NCBI GenBank assembly: GCA_017522105.1
Contig: JAFXAA010000026.1
Location: forward strand, 1 to 35,081
Source: Bacteroidales bacterium
Lineage (GTDB): Bacteria; Bacteroidota; Bacteroidia; Bacteroidales; P3
DNA length: 35,081 nucleotides
Direction: 5' to 3'
Part shown: piece after piece, positions 1 to 5,885 of the stretch
How the letters are laid out: each line of letters starts with the position of its first letter
How positions within the stretch are numbered: the stretch's first letter is position 1
Translations under genes and position numbers: made by a program
The notes under the pieces: generated by a model
Databases searched by the model: none
Told to the model about the DNA's origin: nothing
What the model saw: the letters and a program-made list of their open reading frames with translations, nothing else

Positions 1-134
1 AATGCTAGTATAAAACAAAATGCTACAGCAGTTCCAAAATCGGGTTGTAGAAGTATTAAACCAACAGGTAAAATAAATAACAAGGCAAGTATTGATATAT
101 ATATAAAATTTCTTTTTTGACTTTTGCATACCAT
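1..134 (-). pseudogene. Fragment of a SEDS-family protein (RodA/FtsW type), truncated
   Basis: Reading leftward from an ATG at 134 gives 44 uninterrupted codons running off the window edge. They encode a hydrophobic segment followed by LILLQPDFGTAVAF (residues 26-39), which matches the conserved LLQPDxGTA motif of SEDS peptidoglycan polymerases (RodA, FtsW, SpoVE). In the family this motif lies well inside the protein after several membrane helices, but here only about 25 residues precede it and the DNA upstream is repeat sequence, so the 5' part is missing. Only 37 of 134 bases are G or C, and codons such as TTA and ATA dominate, unlike every other gene here. It may be a degenerate remnant, a transferred fragment, or an assembly chimera at the contig end. 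Confidence 0.55.
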
Positions 135-294
135 GTTTTTTAACTGTCCCAGATGTCCCACTGTCCCACCCCACCAGCCTCCGCCACTCGTAATCCCCTA
201 ATCCTTACATACATGGCAACTTCACCCTTATACCTTTCACTTCAAACGCTATCATCCTTTATCTCCTTCTATCTCCCTAAATTTTCACTTTATT

Positions 295-338
295 AACGGC
301 CACTAAACGGCTACTAAACGGCTACAAGACGGCCATAA
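295..338. repeat. Direct array of four 11-bp units
   Basis: Four consecutive 11-mers are visible: aacggccacta, aacggctacta, aacggctacaa, gacggccataa. The period equals that of the large hairpins at 3749-3862, 20777-20902 and 34992-35081, and the acggc core also occurs in their heads, but here no inverted partner array exists. It may be a half-element or a precursor form. Confidence 0.7.
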
Positions 339-423
339 GGCCCCATCAAGACGCCCGCCCCCAATTCGAGTAATTCGCCATAAATTGACCTGCGCAAGCA
401 TTCGTAAAATTCGCCGTTCCACC

Positions 424-452
424 ATCCACTGTCCACTGACCACTATCCACTT
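424..452. repeat. 7-bp-period array (AGTGGAY type)
   Basis: On the minus strand the units AAGTGGA, TAGTGGT, CAGTGGA, CAGTGGA follow one another with a 7-bp period. This is the intergenic counterpart of the heptamer arrays inside the DUF4954 gene, dapB and the ABC ATPase gene. Confidence 0.6.
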
Positions 453-567
453 TTCGAGTAATTCGCTGTTTAATGAGTTCCAAAACAGACGTATTCTAAG
501 TCAAGAATAATTCATGATAATTAATGGTCATTCACGATAATTCGTGTCCTCCAAAAGAAGAGCATGA

Positions 568-596
568 AAAAGGGAGCCCTGTGCGGACTCCCTTTT
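568..596 (-). terminator. Intrinsic terminator of kbl
   Basis: Arms aaaagggag (568-576) and ctccctttt (588-596) pair over 9 bp and extend inward through two more G-C pairs. On the minus strand the hairpin follows the kbl stop codon (618) and ends in a T run, as expected for an intrinsic terminator. Confidence 0.7.
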
Positions 597-617
597 CTGC
601 TATCGTAAGGATGGTGC

Positions 618-1799
618 TTACTTCTCAATCTCGGCGCGGACTTTCTTGAAGGCCTCGATGCACTTGTCGAGGTGCTCGTGCTCGTGGGCGGCGCTGATCT
701 GCACACGGATGCGGGCCTGGCCCTTCGGCACGACGGGATAGTAGAAGCCGGTGACGAAGATGCCTTCTTCCTGCATCTTGGCGGCATACTGCTGGCTCTT
801 GGCGGCGTCGTAGATCATCACGGCGCAGATGGCGCTCTCCGACGGCTTGCAGTCGAAGCCCTCTTCCTTCATGCGGCGGAGGAAGTAGTCGGTGTTCTCG
901 TGCAGCTTATCTTGGAGGGTGTTGGTCTCGCTCATCATCTCGAACATGCGGATACCGGCGGCCACGAGGCCGGGGGCCATGCTGTTGGAGAAGAGGTAGG
1001 GACGGCTGCGCTGGCGCAGCATGTCGATGATCTCCTTCTTGCCGGTGGTGAAGCCGCCCATGGCGCCGCCGAAGGCCTTGCCGAGGGTGCCGGTGAGAAT
1101 CTCTATCTTGCCGCGCAGGTTGTAGCGCTCGGTGACGCCGCGACCGGTCTTGCCGACCACGCCGGCCGAGTGGCTCTCGTCTACCATCACCATGGCGTCG
1201 TACTTGTTGGCGAGCTCGTAGATCTTGTCGAGCGGGCAGACGTTGCCGTCCATGGAGAAGACGCCGTCGGTGACGATGATGCGGAAGCGGTTCTTCTGGG
1301 CGGCCTTGAGCTGCTCTTCGAGGTCGGCCATGTCGGCGTTGGCGTAGCGATAGCGCTGTGCCTTGCAGAGGCGCACGCCGTCGATGATGGAAGCGTGGTT
1401 GAGGGCGTCGCTGATGATGGCGTCCTCTTCGGTGAGCAGGGGCTCGAACACGCCGCCGTTGGCATCGAAGCATGCGGCATAGAGGATGGTGTCCTCGGTG
1501 CCGAAGAACTCGGCAATCTTCTTCTCAAGCTGCTTGTGCAGGTCCTGGCAGCCGCAGATGAAGCGCACCGAAGCCATACCGAAGCCACGGGCGTCCATGC
1601 CCTTCTTGGCAGCGGCGATAAGCTCGGGGTTGTCGGCCAGACCCAGGTAGTTGTTGGCGCAGAAGTTGAGGCACTTCTTTCCTTTCACCATAATCTCGGC
1701 GCCCTGGGGGCTCTCGATGATGCGTTCGTGTTTGTAAAGACCGGCGGCCTCGATGTCGGCCAGCTCTTTCTGCAGATGCTGTTGGAATTTTGTGTACAT
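618..1799 (-). CDS. kbl: Glycine C-acetyltransferase (2-amino-3-ketobutyrate CoA ligase)
   Basis: A PLP enzyme of the alpha-oxoamine synthase family that cleaves 2-amino-3-oxobutyrate with CoA to glycine and acetyl-CoA, the second step of threonine breakdown via threonine dehydrogenase. The protein has 393 residues, the usual length for Kbl. Visible landmarks are NFCANNYLGL near residue 45, the DESHSAG segment at 207-213 that contacts the cofactor, and TLGKAFGG with Lys241 as the expected Schiff-base lysine. The family also contains BioF and serine palmitoyltransferase, but the N-terminus and overall sequence fit Kbl best. No threonine dehydrogenase gene is in the window. It is transcribed alone from its own promoter (1855-1884) and ends at a terminator at 568-596. 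Confidence 0.93.
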   Translation of the reverse strand: MYTKFQQHLQKELADIEAAGLYKHERIIESPQGAEIMVKGKKCLNFCANNYLGLADNPELIAAAKKGMDARGFGMASVRFICGCQDLHKQLEKKIAEFFGTEDTILYAACFDANGGVFEPLLTEEDAIISDALNHASIIDGVRLCKAQRYRYANADMADLEEQLKAAQKNRFRIIVTDGVFSMDGNVCPLDKIYELANKYDAMVMVDESHSAGVVGKTGRGVTERYNLRGKIEILTGTLGKAFGGAMGGFTTGKKEIIDMLRQRSRPYLFSNSMAPGLVAAGIRMFEMMSETNTLQDKLHENTDYFLRRMKEEGFDCKPSESAICAVMIYDAAKSQQYAAKMQEEGIFVTGFYYPVVPKGQARIRVQISAAHEHEHLDKCIEAFKKVRAEIEK

Positions 1800-1854
1800 G
1801 TTTACAATATTTTATGTTATTTTTTGCTCTTTCTATACCTTTTTAAACAACTTA

Positions 1855-1884
1855 CAAAAGTACTAAAAAATATTTACGCTGCAA
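1855..1884 (-). promoter_or_regulatory. Bacteroidota-type promoter of kbl
   Basis: On the minus strand TACTTTTG (1862-1855) matches the -7 box TAnnTTTG, with a TTG (1884-1882) starting 22 nt upstream as the -33 box. The kbl start codon lies about 56 nt downstream. Confidence 0.65.
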
Positions 1885-1892
1885 AAAAATCT

Positions 1893-1922
1893 TTGCCGAA
1901 CCGCAAATTTAGCGTACCTTTG
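1893..1922 (+). promoter_or_regulatory. Bacteroidota-type promoter of trpS
   Basis: TTG at 1893-1895 and TACCTTTG at 1915-1922 are 22 nt apart, start to start. The trpS ATG is 26 nt beyond the -7 box, giving a short leader. Confidence 0.7.
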
Positions 1923-1947
1923 CAACAATAACAATAACGACATCACT

Positions 1948-2946
1948 ATGGCTAAAGATATAGTTTGCAGTGGCATACGGCCCACTGGCAACCTCCACCT
2001 CGGCAATTATTTCGGCGCCCTGCGCAACTTCGTGGCCATGCAGGACGAGCTGGACTGCTACTTCTTCATTGCCGACTACCACTCGCTGACCACACACCCC
2101 ACACCGGGCAGCATCTACCAAGACGCCCGCACCATCCTGGTGCAGTACCTCGCCGCGGGCCTCGACCCCGAAAAGGCCACCATCTACCTGCAGAGCGACC
2201 TGCCGGAGACCATAGAGCTCTACCTCTTCCTCAACATGAACGCCTACCTCGGCGAGCTGGAGCGCGTCACCTCCTTCAAGGACAAGGTGCGCCAAAACCC
2301 CAACAACGTCAACGCCGGCCTGCTGACCTACCCCACCCTCATGGCCGCCGACATACTCATCCACAAGGCCACGCGCGTGCCCGTGGGCAAAGACCAGGAG
2401 CAGCACCTGGAGATGACGCGCACCTTCGCACAGCGCTTCAACAACATGTACCACAGCGAGGTGTTCCCCCTGCCGCAGGCCATAGGGTCGAAGACCGGCC
2501 TGGTGAAGATTCCCGCCCTCAACGGCAGCGGCAAGATGGGCAAGAGCGAGGGCGAAGCCTCCACCATCTTCCTCACCGACGAGCCTGCGGTCATCCGCAA
2601 GAAAATCATGAAGGCCAAGAGCGACAACGGCCCCACGGAGATGAACCAGCAGAAGCCCGAGGAGATAGAGAACCTCTTCAGCCTGCTCAAGGCCGTCTCA
2701 ACACCCGACACCGTGGAGTACTTCGACGACCTCTACAACCGCTGCCAGATACGCTACGGCGACCTCAAGAAGCAGCTTGCCGAGGACATGGTGGCCTTCG
2801 TGGAGCCCCTGCGCCAGCGCATCCTTGAGATTGGCGCCGACGATGCCGCCCTGCGCCGCATCATGGACCGCGGCAAGGAGAAGGCCCACGACAGCGCCGC
2901 ACGCACGCTGGCCGAGGTGCGCCGCGTCATAGGTTACAGGAATTGA
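1948..2946 (+). CDS. trpS: Tryptophan--tRNA ligase
   Basis: Class I aminoacyl-tRNA synthetase that charges tRNA-Trp in the cytoplasm. The 332-residue length is normal for bacterial TrpRS. The ATP-binding HIGH-type motif is PTGNLHLGN at residues 12-20, and the KMSKS loop appears as KMGKS at 196-200, with Gly replacing the central Ser. The start at 1948 is supported by the promoter just upstream and by the family N-terminus (short lead, then SGIRPTG). It is monocistronic and converges on rnfA; a long hairpin between the two stops probably terminates both. No tryptophan-dependent leader or attenuator is visible. Confidence 0.96.
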   Translation: MAKDIVCSGIRPTGNLHLGNYFGALRNFVAMQDELDCYFFIADYHSLTTHPTPGSIYQDARTILVQYLAAGLDPEKATIYLQSDLPETIELYLFLNMNAYLGELERVTSFKDKVRQNPNNVNAGLLTYPTLMAADILIHKATRVPVGKDQEQHLEMTRTFAQRFNNMYHSEVFPLPQAIGSKTGLVKIPALNGSGKMGKSEGEASTIFLTDEPAVIRKKIMKAKSDNGPTEMNQQKPEEIENLFSLLKAVSTPDTVEYFDDLYNRCQIRYGDLKKQLAEDMVAFVEPLRQRILEIGADDAALRRIMDRGKEKAHDSAARTLAEVRRVIGYRN

Positions 2947-2960
2947 CAACGGTAAGCGTA

Positions 2961-3011
2961 AAACAGAAAGTGGAAAGCAGTGCACATTCCTCTGCTTTCC
3001 ACTTTCCGTTT
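2961..3011. terminator. Bidirectional hairpin between trpS and rnfA, built of heptamer-like units
   Basis: Arms 2961-2980 and 2992-3011 (20 nt each) pair with one mismatch around an 11-nt loop. Each arm contains AAAGTGG-AAAGCAG, two heptamers of the same type as the arrays inside dapB and the DUF4954 gene. Its position between convergent stop codons (2946 and 3029) and the terminal T-rich arm make it a likely terminator for both genes. Confidence 0.75.
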
Positions 3012-3028
3012 ATGGTTTTCCGCTCTTT

Positions 3029-3616
3029 TTACGGCAGGGGCACCAGGCCGTTGAAGCCCATGAAGGCCATGGCCAGGATGCCGGCGGTGACCAGCGCTAT
3101 GGGCACACCCTTCATGCCTTTGGGCACGCCGGTGAGGTCCAGCTGCTCGCGGATGCCGGCGAAGAGCACCAGGGCCAATGCAAAGCCCACGGCGATGGAG
3201 GCCGAGTAGACGACGCTCTCAAGGAAGTTCATGTTCTTCTGTATCACCAGGATGGCCACACCGAGCACGGCGCAGTTGGTGGTGATCAGCGGCAGGAAGA
3301 CTCCCAGAGCCTGATAGAGCGAGGGGGCAATCTTCTTCAGCACAATCTCAACCATCTGCACCAAGCCCGCAATCACGAGGATGTAGGCTATGGTCTGCAG
3401 ATATTCGAGGTGCAGGGGCACCAGCACATAGGTCATGATGAGCCACGTCACCATAGTGGCCAGCAGCATGACGAAGAGCACGGCACCGCTCATGCCGACG
3501 GACGACTTAACGTCCTTACTCACACCGAGGAACGGGCAGATGCCGAGGAACTGCGCCAGCACCACGTTGTTCACCAGAATGGCCCCGATAATAAGGGCAG
3601 GTATCGTTATTCCCAT
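3029..3616 (-). CDS. rnfA: Rnf electron transport complex subunit A
   Basis: Membrane subunit of the Rnf complex, which couples ferredoxin:NAD+ electron transfer to ion pumping. The 195-residue protein is almost wholly hydrophobic, with about six predicted helices. It has the two inverted signature segments of RnfA/RnfE/NqrD/NqrE: NNVVLAQFLGICPFLGVSK near residues 16-34 and LPLITTNCAVLG near 108-119, each with a Cys in the position reported to hold an intramembrane iron-sulfur centre in Rnf/Nqr. The CPFLGVSK form favours RnfA over NqrE. In most genomes rnfA ends an rnfBCDGEA operon, but here it stands alone with its own promoter, so the other subunits must lie elsewhere. Confidence 0.88.
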   Translation of the reverse strand: MGITIPALIIGAILVNNVVLAQFLGICPFLGVSKDVKSSVGMSGAVLFVMLLATMVTWLIMTYVLVPLHLEYLQTIAYILVIAGLVQMVEIVLKKIAPSLYQALGVFLPLITTNCAVLGVAILVIQKNMNFLESVVYSASIAVGFALALVLFAGIREQLDLTGVPKGMKGVPIALVTAGILAMAFMGFNGLVPLP

Positions 3617-3643
3617 GGTTGTTTCTGTTTACAATTCGGACTG

Positions 3644-3673
3644 CAAAAGTACAACCTTTTTCCGACATGACAA
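3644..3673 (-). promoter_or_regulatory. Bacteroidota-type promoter of rnfA
   Basis: On the minus strand TACTTTTG (3651-3644) follows a TTG (3673-3671) by 22 nt. The rnfA ATG begins 27 nt downstream of the -7 box. The promoter supports independent transcription of rnfA. Confidence 0.65.
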
Positions 3674-3748
3674 AATTTTTTTTCATCCCCCGCATTTTTT
3701 TACCCCTTCCAACGGGCTGCCCTGCGCCGCTCCACATACCTCTCCCCC

Positions 3749-3862
3749 ACGGCTGTTCTACGGTTGTTTAACGGTTGTTCTACGGTATTTCTTCAGTCAA
3801 AACCGTAGAACAACCGTTAAACAACCGTAGAACAACCGTAGAACAGCCGTAGGGGCTCCGTA
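3749..3862. repeat. 11-bp modular hairpin element A
   Basis: The left arm (3749-3786) is three 11-mers of type acggttgttct or acggttgttta plus acggt. The right arm (3802-3850) is the reverse complement with one extra 11-mer. The inner 27 bp pair perfectly, and 38 bp pair with one mismatch. The 15-nt loop holds ttcttcagtcaaa (3789-3801), a 13-mer also present at the centre of the element at 34992-35081. The right flank gccgtaggggctccgta (3846-3862) is the reverse complement of the head of that element. The hairpin lies between two divergent promoters (rnfA and the DUF4954 gene), so it is not placed as a terminator. The rest of 3617-4041 holds only the two promoters. Confidence 0.9.
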
Positions 3863-3945
3863 GCGGATGCTGTTGGACAGCGTGTTGCGGAAGGTTAAAA
3901 ATCCTTAAAAAACGAGCGTTTTGATATTTTATGAAAAAATAAGTT

Positions 3946-3974
3946 TTGCTTCAACGACTTTTTTTCTACCTTTG
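3946..3974 (+). promoter_or_regulatory. Bacteroidota-type promoter of the DUF4954 gene
   Basis: TTG at 3946-3948 and TACCTTTG at 3967-3974 are 21 nt apart, start to start. The leader to the first ATG (4042) is about 60 nt. Confidence 0.65.
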
Positions 3975-4041
3975 CAAAACGTTACAGCACGTTGCGGACA
4001 GCGGCGGGCATAGGCCTTATGGCAGATAAAAATTTGGCAAT

Positions 4042-5856
4042 ATGAGCGTTATCGACAAGAAGAAAAATATGGAGACCCGCTACAGAACCCTCACGGCGGC
4101 CGAGATAGAGCAGCTGGAGCGCCAAGGCAACAGCGCAGAGGACTGGTCGGCGGTGAAAGTGGCCGAGGGGTTCACGGCGGCCTGCCTGCACGGCAACTGC
4201 TTCGACGGCGAGGTGCGCCTCGGCGCCATGGGGGCCGGCAGGGTGACCGACGGCGGACTGACGCTGCACGAGGGCATATACAACTCCATGCTGGCCGACA
4301 CCACTGTGGGCGACCACCCGGCCATACACAACGTGCACATGCTCAGCGGCTACACCATCGGCAACAACGTGCTGCTGTTCAACATCGACGAGATGACCTG
4401 CACGGCCGACCCCCGGACGGTGGCATGGCTGGAGCCGATGAACGAAAACGGCGGCCGCCGCCTGCTGCCCTTCAGCGGCATGACCGTGGGCGACGCCTAT
4501 CTCTGGGCGCGCTACCGCGGCCGCAAACAGCTGATGGAGCGGCTGGAGCAGATGACATACTCCGCCCTGGCCACCGCCGGGGGCCGCTACGGCACGGTGG
4601 GCGACAGCTGTGTGGTCAAGAACACCAAGACCATACGCAACGTCAGCCTGCGCTCCTGCGAGGCCGACCCCACGGTGGTGGACGGCTGCATAGCGCTCTG
4701 CGACGGCGTGGCGGGCTACGGCTGCACGCTGGAGCACGGCGTCATCGCAGCGCGCTTCCTGCTGGGCGAGCACGTGCACCTGGAGTTCGGCCTGCGCCTC
4801 AACGACACCGTGGTGGGCGACAACAGCACCCTGGCGCGCTGTGAGGTGGGCAACAGCATCATCTTCCCCGCCCACGAGCAGCACCACAACAACTCGTTCC
4901 TCATAGCCGGCCTCGTCATGGGGCAGAGCAATGTGGCCGCCGGCTGCACCATAGGCAGCAACCACAACAGCCGCACCGCCGACGGCGAGCTGGCCGCAGG
5001 GCGCGGCTTCTGGCCGGGCCTCTGCTGCTCGTTCAAGCACTCAAGCCGCTTTGCCTCCTACTGTCTGGTGGCCAAGGCCGACTATCCGGCGGAGCTGGAC
5101 ATAAGGCTGCCCTTTGCACTGGTCAGCAACAACGTGTCGAAAGACCAGCTGGAGGTGATGCCCGCCTACTGGTGGATGTACAACATGTACGCCATTGACC
5201 GCAACAGCCGCAAGTTCCTGCAGCGCGACAGGCGGGTGGTGAAGGCGCAGCATGTGGAGTTCGACCCGCTGGCGCCGGACACCGCCGAGGAGCTGCTGCA
5301 CGGCATGGAGCTGCTGCGCGGCTGGATCAAGGCGTCGCCCGACGGCACCGTCTACGCCGACGGCATGGAGAACAGCAAACGCCGCACCGTCATCCTCAAG
5401 GCACAAGAGGGGCTGAAAGCATACAAGGACATGCTGGTGTATTACGCCATGAAGAATCTGGAAGCGGGGAGCGGAGAGCGGAAAGCGGAAAGCGGAGAGT
5501 GGCAGTGGGTGAACATCGGCGGACAGTTGGTTGAACGCCATGATATGGAGCAGCTGATAGCCGACGTGGAGAGCGGTGTGCTGGACAGCTGGGATGCCGT
5601 CCACGGGCGTTTCGACGCCCTCTGGGCCGCCTATCCCGCCCGGCGGCAGGCCCATGCCTACGGGGTGCTATGCAGGCTCGCCGGCGTGGAAAAACTGGAC
5701 GACGCGCTGTGGCAATACTACCGGCAGCGCTATGCCGACATACAGAAATACATAGAAGAACAGAAGGCGGCCAGCCGTCGCAAGGACGACGTCAACCCCT
5801 ACCGCAGCATGACCTACTGGGACGCCGCCGAGCGCGACGCCGTCCACCAAGGCTGA
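4042..5856 (+). CDS. DUF4954 family protein (left-handed beta-helix, function unknown)
   Basis: A 604-residue cytoplasmic protein (no signal peptide) resembling the DUF4954 family, which is widespread in Bacteroidota. Residues about 60-360 show hexapeptide-like turns (for example VGDHPAIHNV, IGNNVLLFN, VVGDNSTLARCEVG) that suggest a left-handed beta-helix like sugar-nucleotide or acyl transferases; no catalytic residues can be assigned with confidence. The C-terminal third is helical. ATG at 4069 (METRYRTLTAAEI) is an alternative start with an A-rich leader and may be the true one. A heptamer array at 5461-5502 inserts the stretch EAGSGERKAESGEW in frame near residues 474-487, just before the conserved-looking VNIGGQLV segment. 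The gene converges on yifB with only 29 bp between stops. Confidence 0.8.
   Translation: MSVIDKKKNMETRYRTLTAAEIEQLERQGNSAEDWSAVKVAEGFTAACLHGNCFDGEVRLGAMGAGRVTDGGLTLHEGIYNSMLADTTVGDHPAIHNVHMLSGYTIGNNVLLFNIDEMTCTADPRTVAWLEPMNENGGRRLLPFSGMTVGDAYLWARYRGRKQLMERLEQMTYSALATAGGRYGTVGDSCVVKNTKTIRNVSLRSCEADPTVVDGCIALCDGVAGYGCTLEHGVIAARFLLGEHVHLEFGLRLNDTVVGDNSTLARCEVGNSIIFPAHEQHHNNSFLIAGLVMGQSNVAAGCTIGSNHNSRTADGELAAGRGFWPGLCCSFKHSSRFASYCLVAKADYPAELDIRLPFALVSNNVSKDQLEVMPAYWWMYNMYAIDRNSRKFLQRDRRVVKAQHVEFDPLAPDTAEELLHGMELLRGWIKASPDGTVYADGMENSKRRTVILKAQEGLKAYKDMLVYYAMKNLEAGSGERKAESGEWQWVNIGGQLVERHDMEQLIADVESGVLDSWDAVHGRFDALWAAYPARRQAHAYGVLCRLAGVEKLDDALWQYYRQRYADIQKYIEEQKAASRRKDDVNPYRSMTYWDAAERDAVHQG
5461..5502 (+). 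repeat. In-frame array of six heptamers
   Basis: Six 7-mers follow one another: gaagcgg, ggagcgg, agagcgg, aaagcgg, aaagcgg, agagtgg. They encode the SGERKAESGEW stretch of the DUF4954 protein. Related arrays sit in dapB (21144-21185) and the ABC ATPase gene (23371-23405), each purine-rich on the coding strand. Confidence 0.85.
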
Positions 5857-5885
5857 TGCCTAAGGGCTGAACACCATACGGTGAA

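Larger units (their letters stand above)
135..567. repeat. Non-coding mosaic of short degenerate repeats
   Basis: No credible gene is seen between the SEDS fragment and the kbl terminator. The stretch is built of several repeat dialects: iterations of tgtccca near 144-168, an 11-bp array at 295-338, a 14-bp direct repeat (ttcgagtaattcgc) at 365-378 and 453-466, a 7-bp-period array around 424-452, and two copies of a ttcaygataatt motif between about 511 and 545. It reads as a site where different short repeats have accumulated. Confidence 0.6.

Noticed and set aside
672-1931. A 419-codon open frame on the plus strand
   Set aside because: It is antisense to kbl along its whole length and crosses the kbl promoter; no recognisable domain.
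5857-5885. Hairpin (cacc/ggtg) between the DUF4954 gene and yifB as terminator
   Set aside because: The stem is only 4 bp with no T run, too weak to call, although some termination between these convergent genes is likely.
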